Source of the DNA: Halonotius sp046719765
Lineage (GTDB): Archaea > Halobacteriota > Halobacteria > Halobacteriales > Haloferacaceae
Assembly: GCF_046719765.1 (NCBI RefSeq)
Contig: NZ_JABEBY010000018.1
Coordinates: 1 to 64,000 of the forward strand
Direction: 5' to 3'
Length of the DNA: 64,000 nt
The position numbers were made by a program, and so were the translations under genes. Shown in pieces: positions 9,671 to 17,840 of this stretch; position 1 is the stretch's first letter, and each line of letters opens with the position of its first letter. The notes under the pieces are model-generated. The model saw only the letters and a program-made list of their open reading frames with translations, did not search any database and had not been told where the DNA came from.

Positions 9671-10042
9671 TCAAGTGTGGACTAAATCAGATATCCCAGT
9701 GTCGAGGAGTGAATGATTCATGGAGCGAGTAGATAATGTTCCAATTTGCATAAGATCAAAACTCTCAATTGATCGGTCAAGTGAATGATCAACCGTTGAT
9801 GCTACCAGTTGCAGAAGATTGTCAATTGAAATCACGGTAAGTGGGTGTTGACCAAGAAAATAACCGGTGGCTAAACTGTTTAGAGAAACAGTAATAAAAG
9901 AGCCTCTATTGACCTTATCAAGAGCTAATTCTGCGTCTCGCCGTTGGAAAACTGATGTCTCAAGATCTTCGATTGGGAATAATTCATCTACAACTTGGTA
10001 CTCAACACCGCCTCCTGCAGAAGATAAATTCTTATTAGACAT
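9671..10042 (-). CDS. Small acidic hypothetical protein, 123 aa, upstream of the propeller-nuclease gene
   Basis: No family recognised. ATG start at 10040-10042. The protein has normal haloarchaeal composition and a coherent alternation of helix and strand (for example GSFITVSLNSLATGYFLG), so I take it as coding even though it overlaps an open frame on the other strand. It is divergent from the CBS-HEPN gene that starts 38 bases away, and lies 140 bases upstream of the propeller-nuclease gene on the same strand, so the two could form one transcription unit. The alternative is that the opposite-strand frame extends left over this stretch, but that would give an implausible basic N-terminus. 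Confidence 0.5.
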   Translation of the reverse strand: MSNKNLSSAGGGVEYQVVDELFPIEDLETSVFQRRDAELALDKVNRGSFITVSLNSLATGYFLGQHPLTVISIDNLLQLVASTVDHSLDRSIESFDLMQIGTLSTRSMNHSLLDTGISDLVHT

Positions 10043-10050
10043 AACTAGAT

Positions 10051-10060
10051 TATATTATAT
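10051..10060. promoter_or_regulatory. TATA-rich divergent promoter between the 123-aa gene and the CBS-HEPN gene
   Basis: The 37 bases between the two divergent starts contain TATATTATATA. This lies about 25 bases upstream of the ATG at 10080, as expected for a leaderless archaeal transcript. The same box read on the other strand is too close to the 10042 start for an ordinary leaderless promoter, so that gene may use a different site. Confidence 0.45.
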
Positions 10061-10079
10061 ACTTAGTGGTGATAAAATT

Positions 10080-10967
10080 ATGGATTTGCAACCAATATAC
10101 TCTGAATATTATCCCTTGGATTTGAGTATACTCAATAATCAATTAACGATTATGGCACGGAACCTGTATGATTGCACTGCATCAGAACTCGCCACTCAAT
10201 CCGTTGAAACACTCTCAAAGGATACATCCAATAGCGAAGCAGCGAATTGGTTTGAGGAAACTGGATATGACGCGGCTCCAGTTTACATATCAGAAGATCC
10301 CATTGGGTTCGTCCACAAGGACGATGTGAGCACCAAAGAGGAAAATATCGCTATTGAAGAGTCACTCACGCCACTCACTATTGAATATATAATTAGTGGT
10401 GACACCACATTTTTAGGTATGGTTTCAGCTCTGATTGAGAAGCCGGTATACTTCTTAGGCGGTCATAGACAAGTTGACGGTATTCTCACCCGCGCTGATC
10501 TTAATACAACGCCTGCACGAATATATCTCTTTGATCGGATAACATATCTTGAGGAAACTCTTAGAGAATTGATCCTTGATCGAATACCTGACTGGAAAGC
10601 AACGCTGAATGAAGAAGATATCATCAAAGAGATCGAAAAACGGTATGCAGAAGCACAAGATGCGAATGTCGCACTAGAAGAAATTCACTACACACAGTTC
10701 TCAACACTCTGCACAATCGTTTCAAGCGTTAAAGAATGCTGGGTTGCATGTGGATTCTCAAGAGAGAGGAAAGCTAAAGATCGTCTCAACGATATCAGAG
10801 AACTTCGGAATGATGTTGCACATGCCAATCTAATCGTTGAGAATACCGATAGTAGTGGATTTCTCAACGCTGGTCGCACAACAGAGAACTTCTATGAAGT
10901 GTTAGAATCGATCAATGACGTTCTCAATTCCTTACAAGCAGAGGGATACGAGCCCGAGAATAGCTGA
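10080..10967 (+). CDS. CBS-domain protein with a C-terminal HEPN-like domain, 295 aa
   Basis: Residues about 30-145 look like a CBS pair: two tandem segments with strand-helix pattern, including DAAPVYISEDPIGFVHKDDV and PVYFLGGHRQVDGILTRADL, typical of nucleotide-sensing CBS modules. The C-terminal half is all-helical and contains RNDVAH at 243-248, the R-x4-H motif of HEPN domains, which act as RNases in many toxin and defence systems or as non-catalytic scaffolds. I start at ATG 10080 because the frame upstream encodes an improbable basic sequence and the TATA box sits 25 bases before this ATG. It is transcribed away from the propeller-nuclease gene and towards the kinase gene. A nucleotide-controlled RNase is a reasonable inference, not a demonstrated function. 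Confidence 0.65.
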   Translation: MDLQPIYSEYYPLDLSILNNQLTIMARNLYDCTASELATQSVETLSKDTSNSEAANWFEETGYDAAPVYISEDPIGFVHKDDVSTKEENIAIEESLTPLTIEYIISGDTTFLGMVSALIEKPVYFLGGHRQVDGILTRADLNTTPARIYLFDRITYLEETLRELILDRIPDWKATLNEEDIIKEIEKRYAEAQDANVALEEIHYTQFSTLCTIVSSVKECWVACGFSRERKAKDRLNDIRELRNDVAHANLIVENTDSSGFLNAGRTTENFYEVLESINDVLNSLQAEGYEPENS

Positions 10968-11104
10968 TAGCAGTCGGGACTCATTATACTGAATCTTAAT
11001 TGAGCAATTAGGAATGTTGGGCGGATTTAACAGCACTAAATCAGGGGACACGACTCTATCACAGAAAACAACACGTCATTCGATCAAAATAGGATGAAAC
11101 TCAG

Positions 11105-12811
11105 TTAGTGAAGATTAATATGCAATTCATCTGTAGAAACAGAGTCTGGAGACCCCTTCAAAACCTTTCTGGCTTCCTCTGAAACATTCATTTCTGCTTC
11201 GATATGTGAACCAATAGAAACCAGATAAGTATTGATAAAAATATTTTCAGGCTTAATTTGTTCCTGCGTTTCAAATGGCACTATCATTCTGGCTTTAGAC
11301 CCTGAATGAATGTCTGCATGCGGGCAGTACCAACCCGAAGGAATGTTACTAAAACTACCACCAGATTGTACCGAATAGCTGTATCCATCTACACAAGAGA
11401 CTGAAAAGGCATTAATACTGAATTGAGACCAGTTTTTGTCCGTCTTATTTTGTAATTCTACAAACACATACATCATATTCGCCGAGTCTAAAAACTCAAA
11501 ACCTATTAGCTCAACTATTAACTCCCCAGTTTCAACCCGTGCACTTTCAGAAGTATCCCCCCTGGACGACTCTTGGCCTTGGTTAGCGTAAAGCGAGTCT
11601 GTTGATGGGATCGCTTGCTTAGACTCAGGTAAAGTCGAATTAGATGCACTCACGGCGGTGGTATTCACCGAGCTTGTTGTCGTTTCTTTGCTGAGATTAT
11701 CAAATATATCCTGAAGATCATCACGGAGATATACGATATCATCATACCGATCTTCCTTCTGTTTAGCCATTGCTGTCAAAAGTACATTATCTAACGACTT
11801 GGGCACGTCAGTGATTTGGCTTGGCGGGGTTGGAGCGTCATCCATTACGGCTCGCATCACTTTCGTTGGCGATCCCTTGAACGGCGGATCGCCTGTGAAT
11901 AACTTGTATAGAGTTGCTCCAAGTTGGTAGATATCGGTGCTCAAATTGGTCTCTCCATAACTCTCATCAAACTGTTCGGGTGCAGCATACTGTGGGGAGA
12001 CGCCTTCCATGCTGTTCGAGTGGTGGAGAAGATGCTTGGAAAGCCCCCAGTCTGCGACCTTTGGCACGGCCCACGCATCTTCAACAGTGGTGAAAAGCAC
12101 GTTTTCAGGCTTAATGTCTAAATGTGCCACCCCGCGACGGTGGGCATGTCTCACGCCGCGTGTGATTGAGATAGCAGTCCAGAGGGCTTGTTCTATGCAG
12201 ATTGATTCTTGTTGACCAAGATGACCACCATCCATGTACTCCATAGCAATCCACGGAAGCGGGGCATCGCCGTAATCCAGAACACTCACAATGTGGTCGT
12301 GATCATCTAATTTGTCCCATGTTTCGGCTTCGTCAATCATTCGCTTAGCTTGATCCGCATGGAGAGTCCCCGAGATTCGGGGTTCCTTGACAGCTAAAAT
12401 CATATCACCATCAGGTATCGGGTATTCTGCTGTTATTACGTCAGCGTTACCACCGCCGCCAATAGGTTCTCCAAGAGTTAGATTGTCGTAATTAATCGAT
12501 AAGTCTGGGACTGACGGAATTTTAGGGGGCCGTTGGTCTCTGGCCGATTTGGTACTTTTTGAACCGGAGGGGGTTGATGAGTCTTTCTTGGAAGGGCTGT
12601 ACGGTCGGTTATCTCTTCCATCATCGGAAGCGTTTCCACTAGTTATTTCATCAGCGTGCTCTGTAAACGACTTTTTGTCACCGGGTTCTCTATCTTTTTG
12701 ACTGCGAATTCTCTCAACAAATGATTTTTTATTAGATGAATCATCTTCCCTCTGCTCACGTACCTCTTCTACACGTTCTCTAAACGTTTTTTCATCATCC
12801 GGTTCTTCCAT
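11105..12811 (-). CDS. Eukaryotic-type Ser/Thr protein kinase with C-terminal beta domain, 568 aa
   Basis: Hanks-type kinase. A disordered N-terminus (1-105) carries repeated KKSF-x-E elements. The catalytic domain spans about 110-370: Gly-rich loop GEPIGGGGNADV at 114-125, ATP-binding Lys142, catalytic loop HLDIKPEN with Asp232, and DWG (in place of DFG) at 254-256. SPQYAAPEQF (activation segment and APE) and STDIYQLGATLYKLFTG follow. The C-terminal part (about 430-568) is strand-rich and resembles DUF4352-type domains found on kinases and secreted proteins. No membrane segment is evident. It is convergent with the CBS-HEPN gene and divergent from a 141-aa gene. HLD instead of HRD and DWG instead of DFG still preserve the essential Asp residues, so activity is likely. 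Confidence 0.85.
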   Translation of the reverse strand: MEEPDDEKTFRERVEEVREQREDDSSNKKSFVERIRSQKDREPGDKKSFTEHADEITSGNASDDGRDNRPYSPSKKDSSTPSGSKSTKSARDQRPPKIPSVPDLSINYDNLTLGEPIGGGGNADVITAEYPIPDGDMILAVKEPRISGTLHADQAKRMIDEAETWDKLDDHDHIVSVLDYGDAPLPWIAMEYMDGGHLGQQESICIEQALWTAISITRGVRHAHRRGVAHLDIKPENVLFTTVEDAWAVPKVADWGLSKHLLHHSNSMEGVSPQYAAPEQFDESYGETNLSTDIYQLGATLYKLFTGDPPFKGSPTKVMRAVMDDAPTPPSQITDVPKSLDNVLLTAMAKQKEDRYDDIVYLRDDLQDIFDNLSKETTTSSVNTTAVSASNSTLPESKQAIPSTDSLYANQGQESSRGDTSESARVETGELIVELIGFEFLDSANMMYVFVELQNKTDKNWSQFSINAFSVSCVDGYSYSVQSGGSFSNIPSGWYCPHADIHSGSKARMIVPFETQEQIKPENIFINTYLVSIGSHIEAEMNVSEEARKVLKGSPDSVSTDELHINLH

Positions 12812-12989
12812 CTTGTCTGAAGCTATTGGTTAGTGATGATAAAATTTCGCCCATGATCAAAGATAATTAATTGTAATATTTTCCCTTATGGTATGCTCCA
12901 CGAGAATCATTGTCCGTATATATGCTATGGGTACATTTCTAACCAACCTGACAGCAAGTTATAAAGTAAGAACACAACAATTGGAGTTT

Positions 12990-13415
12990 ATGGTTCATAT
13001 CGAGATGCGGCCCACACCTGAAAAGAAACAAGAGGCTGAGTACGAGCCAGACTGGCTTCGAATCAGAGGTCAGCCCGATCACATATGGTTTAATAATACG
13101 CATCTAATCGAGGTTTCCGACCGAAATGTAGAGGTGGGCAAATATTATCTCGGTGTGAATGGTGAAATGCTCTTTCAGCGTGTTCTAACTATTGATGACG
13201 TAGCAGTGGATGGGTCTATACCTTCACATATTGACGACGTTGAAAACCCGCTACAAAAGATTACAGTTGAGATAGTTTACGAGGCTGGAAATAACGATCC
13301 TATGCCGGAGAATCCAGCAAAGGAAGTCGTACCAAAGTATGTTTTAGAAACTGAAGAAGCGGTTAATATGGGAGACATATCAGCTACTCCATTTAAACCA
13401 GCAAACGATATTTAG
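12990..13415 (+). CDS. Hypothetical protein, 141 aa, divergent from the kinase gene
   Basis: No family recognised. The frame is open from about 12888, but the N-terminal part before ATG 12990 has a basic, non-haloarchaeal composition, so I start at 12990 (MVHIEMRPTPEKK). The body is beta-rich with alternating hydrophobic strands (LRIRGQPDHIWFNNTHLIEV, YYLGVNGEMLFQRVLTI) and an acidic C-terminal tail. It is transcribed away from the kinase gene with about 180 bases between starts, so it could share the kinase's control region. Confidence 0.5.
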   Translation: MVHIEMRPTPEKKQEAEYEPDWLRIRGQPDHIWFNNTHLIEVSDRNVEVGKYYLGVNGEMLFQRVLTIDDVAVDGSIPSHIDDVENPLQKITVEIVYEAGNNDPMPENPAKEVVPKYVLETEEAVNMGDISATPFKPANDI

Positions 13416-13581
13416 GTCGCTACGCCGTCCTCTGAGTACGCAGTAAGCCGCTGCTGTGGAAGCTCGAACCTAATCGAATCTAGTTATGGTCACCACTACC
13501 AATCAAGGGGTTGAGGTCGGCGTAGTCATGGTATTCATCCCGATATTCGAGCCCTGATAAAGAGGGTAACGCATCTTGAAT

Positions 13582-13997
13582 CTAAGGGCCAGGGTCAGTT
13601 AAGCCACAATGATAGACACACCAGTTGCTACCCGTGGGGCTAGTTGGGTACTCATCGTCCGGGATGGGTGTCCTGAAATGATGTTCGTGAGCCGTTTTGG
13701 GGGGTTTCGCCGCCTTGTTAACATCCGGGCGGAGGTCAGGATCAACCACGTACGTCGGGTAGCAATCATCCATCCGTTCGCCACCAACGTTGAACGAGAG
13801 ATTGAATCGATAACCGGTCGGTGTCCGTCACTCAACCCGTGGTCGAGGAGATCAGGAAGGTGCTCTTGTAGCGAACCCTCACTCACATCGTCCCGGTCAG
13901 CTAGCTCTGACGGCCCTTTGATCACGTCACCGGTGGCGTAATGCTCACGGAGATCTTCCCGCAGTGCAGCCCAAGATGCATCATCACCATCACTCAT
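13582..13997 (-). pseudogene. Frameshifted gene, partner of the upstream CPHGPY protein
   Basis: Reading from ATG at 13995-13997, the protein begins with an acidic haloarchaeal sequence (MSDGDDASWAALRED) up to LPDLLDHGL, then turns into an unlikely basic sequence in the same frame. The adjacent frame, entered after about 13827, continues with a sensible sequence (TPTGYRFNLSFNVGGERMDD, then DEYPTSPTGSNWCVYHCGLT) and ends at 13582-13584. A single indel near 13828-13840 would restore one ORF of about 137 codons. The start overlaps the end of the upstream gene by 8 bases, so the two formed an operon. It could be a true pseudogene or a base-calling error. Confidence 0.65.
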
Positions 13998-14322
13998 TGA
14001 CAGCACCCTTGTAATCCCAGACGAGACTGCCTCCATCACGATGAACCTCGTATCGATACGGCCCGTGTGGACATGTTGAGCACGATTCCTTGCCACAGGG
14101 CACTTTCTTGATGACCGTTGTCGTCTCACCGGTGTCATCAACTGCTTCAAGACGTTCTTCCTCGGCGACCTCGATCTCATCTGCCGAGATATCTGCTCGG
14201 TACTCGATCAACTTGTCAATCCACCCCTGCAGCTCTCGAAGCGTACTGTCGTCCTGTTTGGGAACACCTTCGGCAAGGTACTTCGGGAGACTCTCGGGTG
14301 ATTGAGGCTGTTCTGCTGGCAT
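13990..14322 (-). CDS. Small zinc-binding-like protein with CxxxxCxxCPHGPY motif, 110 aa
   Basis: The start is ATG at 14320-14322, preferred over a TTG three codons upstream. An acidic helical N-terminal half (about 1-75, coiled-coil-like) is followed by CGKESCSTCPHGPYRYEVHR, a Cys-rich motif I associate with small haloarchaeal proteins of unknown function, often on plasmids. The pattern of three Cys and one His could bind zinc. It is the first gene of a two-gene unit whose second member is frameshifted. The replication origin begins about 230 bases upstream. Confidence 0.65.
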   Translation of the reverse strand: MPAEQPQSPESLPKYLAEGVPKQDDSTLRELQGWIDKLIEYRADISADEIEVAEEERLEAVDDTGETTTVIKKVPCGKESCSTCPHGPYRYEVHRDGGSLVWDYKGAVNE

Positions 14323-14549
14323 TCTTACCAAACAAAACGAGGATATATGGGATTAAAGTTTGGTAAGATACTGAATTCTAGTGAGTTGTAGGGAGGTTTT
14401 TTGCGTTCACGTGTGAGAGCCAACAGCAAAAGATGGATCGAGATAGCCAAGAAGTGGATTTCTGGATGGGAAGATTTTGTTGTCGAGATCTGTGACTCAC
14501 CCCGTAGATTCGTCTGAATATTTTACTATGATTCTCGTGGAATATCGGA

Positions 14550-14571
14550 ACACCCCCCATGTCCGTAGAGT
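14550..14571 (-). repeat. Origin recognition box-like repeat 1 (leftward)
   Basis: On the reverse strand it reads ACTCTACGGACATGGGGGGT. It shares the CGGAC-A/G-TGG core and terminal G-string with the three other copies but lacks the T between the GG and the G-run seen in copies 2 and 3. Confidence 0.7.
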
Positions 14572-14600
14572 CTTCAGAGTGGATCACTTATAAAACACAC

Positions 14601-14623
14601 ACACCCCACCATGTCCGCAGAGT
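14601..14623 (-). repeat. Origin recognition box-like repeat 2 (leftward)
   Basis: On the reverse strand the core reads TGCGGACATGGTGGGGTGT, followed by a GT run and T-tract. It is almost identical (22 of 23 positions) to a distant copy at 41173-41195. Confidence 0.75.
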
Positions 14624-14651
14624 AGCGGAAAATAACAGGGGTCGATAGGAT

Positions 14652-14685
14652 AAACAGCGTTAAGAGAGTCTAAAAAACGCTGTTT
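14652..14685. repeat. Perfect inverted repeat (10-bp arms) in the AT-rich origin core
   Basis: AAACAGCGTT at 14652-14661 is the exact reverse complement of AACGCTGTTT at 14676-14685, with a 14-base A-rich spacer. It lies inside the probable unwinding region and could form a hairpin or bind a protein dimer. Confidence 0.6.
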
Positions 14686-14920
14686 GAAGGAGTAAACGAA
14701 ATATAACGGGTAGCGCAAAGCAAATTCCCGTGACAAAGAGAGTGTTTTCGTGTTTTCTTTACTTTACTACCCATTACGGGTTTGGTTGTTGAGTATTGGT
14801 AATAAAGATACCGGTCATATTAGGTGTAATTCTAAGCGATTACTTTGTCAGAGTCTAACGGCCTCTCAACTAGCCACGACCGTCTGCACAACCGGAACCC
14901 TAGGTGTATTATCTTGAGAT

Positions 14921-14950
14921 ACAGCGGACGTGGTGGGGGGTGTGTGTTTT
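14921..14950 (+). repeat. Origin recognition box-like repeat 3 (rightward)
   Basis: The core CAGCGGACGTGGTGGGGGGT is followed by GTGTGTTTT. It faces the leftward copies 1 and 2 across the AT-rich core. Confidence 0.75.
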
Positions 14951-14977
14951 AAGTCAGATTTCTTCTCCAGACACAGA

Positions 14978-15003
14978 AGACACTCCGGACGCGGGGGTTT
15001 TAA
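14978..15003 (+). repeat. Origin recognition box-like repeat 4 (rightward), degenerate
   Basis: It reads CTCCGGACGCGGGGGTTTTA. It keeps CGGAC and the G-string but has a shorter middle. It lies 26 bases upstream of the initiator gene, so it may also serve in autoregulation of that gene. Confidence 0.6.
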
Positions 15004-15028
15004 GTACCACCCGTGTTAGTAGTTCTCT

Positions 15029-16246
15029 ATGCCCTCTAAATATGCAGGCCAATCGACCATCTTCGAAGACGAAGAAGTCTTGTCTGAAGATTGGACTCCA
15101 GACGACTTGCCTGAAAGAGATGACGAGATCAGCCAGCTTGAATCCGCCTTTGCTCCAGCAACACGGGGTGCTGGAGCCGACAATGTTTTTCTCTACGGTA
15201 AGGCTGGACAGGGAAAAACTGCGGCTGCACAAGTTGAGCTATCCGAACTTGAGTATCACGCAGAAAATGAATCCGATGTCCTTGATCTCACTACGCTATT
15301 CGTCTCATGTGAAGACTTGACTACTTCATTTCAGGTTGTTAATCAAATCGTCTATCAGCTCACCGGTGAACGTATGAATGGACTTAGTACGTCAGAGGCA
15401 TTTGATCGAATGTTTGAGGAATTTAACAAAATAGGTGGCACTATTATTTTGGTTTTAGATGAAATTGATAATATTGGAACAGATGACAAAATTCTTTATT
15501 CTATTCCCCGTGCAAGATCAAAAGGGTATGTTGACGAGGATGTCTACCCGAGCATTGTAGGTATCTCAAATAATCTCAAGTGGCGAGATAACCTCTCACC
15601 TAAAGTCAAAGACTCCTTGTACGATGAAAGTGTCCATTTTGTTCCGTATGATGCTAAACAACTTGGAGAAATTCTTGAACGTCGTGCTCAAAAAGCGTTC
15701 ATTGATGAAGATGTGCTAGGGAATGATGTCATACCAATAGCATCTGCTTTTGCTGCACAAGACAAAGGTTCGGCACGACAGGCTATCGGGTACCTACGCA
15801 AGGCTGCAAAGCTTGCTTCCTCCAAGGGTGATGAAACGGTTACGGAATCTCATGTTAGGGAAGCTGAGGCATTGATCGAGAAAGAGCGAGTTGAGGAGGG
15901 TATGCGAGGTCTCACAACTCAAGGTCATCTCGCCCTTGCTGCAACAACCGCACTAGAATTATCAAACGATACTCCAGCTAGAACCAAAATCATCTATGGG
16001 ATTTATAAAAATATGGCGAAAAAAATTGATTTCAATATTCTCGCTATGCGACGAATGAGAGATCAACTCCATGATCTCGATATGCAAGGCATAATGATTC
16101 GATCTGAATTTAACGATGGGTCTCAAGGCGGTCACTATTATAAATACGAACTCGGTATTGAGACCGAAGCGGCCGTTAGCGTACTATCCAATATTTCCCG
16201 TCTTGATGAAATTGACCTCAATAGTATCGAGACCACACACCGGTGA
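15029..16246 (+). CDS. orc: Orc1/Cdc6-family replication initiator, 405 aa
   Basis: AAA+ origin-recognition protein. Walker A GKAGQGKT lies at 57-64. Walker B (GGTIILVLDEIDNIG) follows, then the sensor region SIVGISNNLKWRDNL with the typical initiator-specific context, and FVPYDAKQLGEIL of the lid domain. A winged-helix C-terminal domain covers about 300-400. The start is ATG 15029 (MPSKYAGQST), 26 bases after an origin-box-like repeat. The length matches the family. It should bind the G-string repeats immediately upstream and load the MCM helicase. Codon use is slightly more AT-rich than the helicase genes to its right. Confidence 0.93.
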   Translation: MPSKYAGQSTIFEDEEVLSEDWTPDDLPERDDEISQLESAFAPATRGAGADNVFLYGKAGQGKTAAAQVELSELEYHAENESDVLDLTTLFVSCEDLTTSFQVVNQIVYQLTGERMNGLSTSEAFDRMFEEFNKIGGTIILVLDEIDNIGTDDKILYSIPRARSKGYVDEDVYPSIVGISNNLKWRDNLSPKVKDSLYDESVHFVPYDAKQLGEILERRAQKAFIDEDVLGNDVIPIASAFAAQDKGSARQAIGYLRKAAKLASSKGDETVTESHVREAEALIEKERVEEGMRGLTTQGHLALAATTALELSNDTPARTKIIYGIYKNMAKKIDFNILAMRRMRDQLHDLDMQGIMIRSEFNDGSQGGHYYKYELGIETEAAVSVLSNISRLDEIDLNSIETTHR

Positions 16247-16548
16247 CGTTTCGATGCCCGAACGACGACTGTTAGCATCAAGCCGACGTGAACAGGACGA
16301 TAACCATTGCAGACTGTTACCATAGTGGAGAGAGCACTGCCCAACCGATTGTGCTTCTGCTCAGAATACTATGTCGATGCCTCGACTATGGATGAGTTTC
16401 TTTGACCGGGACAAGACAATCGCTAGTTCGTTCAACAAGAAAGCGACGGTTTGATTCCTCTAATCTCTTCAGACAAGATTCGGTAATAAGCTGCTCGTGA
16501 TTCTCGACAGAGGTTCGTGTAAAAGTCTAGATACAAAGTCATTTTTAA
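16247..16548. other. Intergenic stretch without a recognised gene
   Basis: About 300 bases between the initiator stop and the hexamer array. I see no credible ORF, RNA gene or repeat. Convergent transcription (initiator rightward, par operon leftward) ends here, so it probably holds terminators. Confidence 0.5.
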
Positions 16549-16596
16549 AAACGTAAACGCATACGAAAATGCAAACGCAAACGCATACGCAAACAC
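16549..16596. repeat. Eight-unit hexamer array 3' of the par operon (parS-like)
   Basis: The sequence has an exact 6-base period: AAACGT, AAACGC, ATACGA, AAATGC, AAACGC, AAACGC, ATACGC, AAACAC. The compound AAACGCATA occurs twice and is the same as each arm of the palindrome upstream of parA (17841-17862). Iterated sites at both ends of a parA operon are typical of a centromere plus operator bound by the small partner protein. Confidence 0.7.
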
Positions 16597-16599
16597 AAA

Positions 16600-16980
16600 T
16601 TAGTAGTCGTTCTCGACTCTTTGAACCCGTGCCCGCTTTTCAGCTTCGGCGAGCTCTGGTGTTACGTCCTGAATGCTATATCGAACTAACAACCGCAGTA
16701 ATTCACTACGGTCACCTTTTGAATCATTGTTAGACCCTAACTCGGCACGTAGAGTTTCGACCGTTGACTGGAGCCGTTCAGGATTCTGTTTTAATGCTTG
16801 GAAGAGTGCGGCTGTGCGCTCATCACGAAATGCAACAGTTTTTGATACATCACCGGACTCGATCCGACCCATCGCCTCTGCGAGGTCGTCAACAAAACGC
16901 TCGGTAGCTTTTGCTTCTTCATCGAGGGAACTACCGCGATCATCTTTCATACTATCGGGTACTTGTAGGTCGTCGCTCAT
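16600..16980 (-). CDS. ParA partner protein (ParB-type centromere binder, small), 126 aa
   Basis: Second gene of a two-gene operon; its ATG overlaps the parA stop by 4 bases. The protein is acidic and helical, with no classical ParB domain. In archaeal and plasmid par loci the second gene encodes a small DNA-binding adaptor that recognises iterated centromere sites and stimulates ParA, and an eight-unit hexamer array begins to be visible only 4 bases after this gene's stop. The role is inferred from operon position and flanking repeats; the sequence itself has no motif I can name. Confidence 0.6.
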   Translation of the reverse strand: MSDDLQVPDSMKDDRGSSLDEEAKATERFVDDLAEAMGRIESGDVSKTVAFRDERTAALFQALKQNPERLQSTVETLRAELGSNNDSKGDRSELLRLLVRYSIQDVTPELAEAEKRARVQRVENDY

Positions 16981-17831
16981 TGTTCACCTCCGATACGATC
17001 AACTAGTTCATTGGCGTTGGCGAGGTAAGCTTCCTTTGCACGGCTGGCTGTAGCCGAGGGCTCTTCGAGCTCGAAAATAGTCTTTCCTGCTTCAGTTGCG
17101 TTTCTGATGTCTTGTGATTTTGCCACCGGGTTGGGTGCCATTGCGCCATTGAACTCCTCTTGATAGCGGTTCATATAATCGTCAGCGAGAGTGGTTCCTC
17201 GCTCGAATTTATTTGGTATTACCATGGTAAGTTCTGCATCGATATCCCAGTTCGAACGATATTTATCGATATCCTCAGCTAGTTGCTTAACCTGACCAAA
17301 CTCGTAACTCCCCATCTCTACAGGTGCGATTATGTTTTCAGCTGCCCACACCCCATTGTAGGGTACAATCCTAGATAACCCCGGTAGATCGATTAGGATA
17401 AAATCATATCGGTCTTCGAGATATTCGTCTACAAACGCTTTTAACCGACCGTAGCGATCCTCTCGATCCTCAACATTGTTCAGTTCACCATCGACACTAT
17501 CGAGTCCTGGATGTGCCGGGATCAGATCGATGCCCTCGTTTGTTTCGTAGATTAAACGATCAAGGATGGCATCAGCACCGTTCATTTTGACGAGTTTTCC
17601 AAAGTCGTCGTCGAATACTGATGAGAGGTTAGGGAAATCCTCGTCATTCTCGATTGCCGTCTGTTGTGGTTCGTAGAGACCGAACTGTTTGGCGAGATCC
17701 GACTGCTTCCCTGCCAAGTCAATCAAGATTCCTTCATGACCTAATTCAGTGAGTGCTCGCCCAAGATGAGCTGTAGTAGTTGTTTTTCCGGTACCACCTT
17801 TGTCGAGGAATACTGCTGCGCGTATTGTCAT
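16977..17831 (-). CDS. parA: ParA-family partition ATPase, 284 aa
   Basis: Deviant Walker A KGGTGKT at residues 11-17 (FLDKGGTGKTTTTAHLG), then DLAGKQSDLAKQFGL (switch region) and DFILIDLPGLSRIV (Walker B). I start at the ATG at 17829-17831; the open frame extends another 54 codons upstream, but that part is basic and runs through the operator. The start lies 9 bases from a perfect palindrome with AAACGCATA arms, so the operon is probably autoregulated. It acts in segregation of the replicon that owns the adjacent origin. Confidence 0.9.
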   Translation of the reverse strand: MTIRAAVFLDKGGTGKTTTTAHLGRALTELGHEGILIDLAGKQSDLAKQFGLYEPQQTAIENDEDFPNLSSVFDDDFGKLVKMNGADAILDRLIYETNEGIDLIPAHPGLDSVDGELNNVEDREDRYGRLKAFVDEYLEDRYDFILIDLPGLSRIVPYNGVWAAENIIAPVEMGSYEFGQVKQLAEDIDKYRSNWDIDAELTMVIPNKFERGTTLADDYMNRYQEEFNGAMAPNPVAKSQDIRNATEAGKTIFELEEPSATASRAKEAYLANANELVDRIGGEQ

Positions 17832-17840
17832 ACATATACG

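Larger units (their letters stand above)
14550..15003. other. Predicted replication origin next to orc1/cdc6
   Basis: A 450-bp non-coding region has four copies of a G-string element: two reading leftward (14550-14571, 14601-14623) and two reading rightward (14921-14950, 14978-15003). They flank an AT-rich core of about 300 bp with a hairpin, and the initiator gene starts 26 bases after the last copy. Inverted origin-recognition boxes around an AT-rich unwinding element beside an orc1/cdc6 gene is the standard layout of haloarchaeal origins. No gene is credible between 14322 and 15029. Confidence 0.8.

Noticed and set aside
14378..14587. Reverse-strand ORF in the origin region
   Set aside because: It contains part of the origin repeats, is basic and has no upstream signals; it is more likely non-coding.
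16549..16596. Hexamer array as a CRISPR-type or microsatellite repeat
   Set aside because: Units are 6 bases with no spacers and show directed variation; the matching palindrome upstream of parA makes a binding-site array more likely than slippage.
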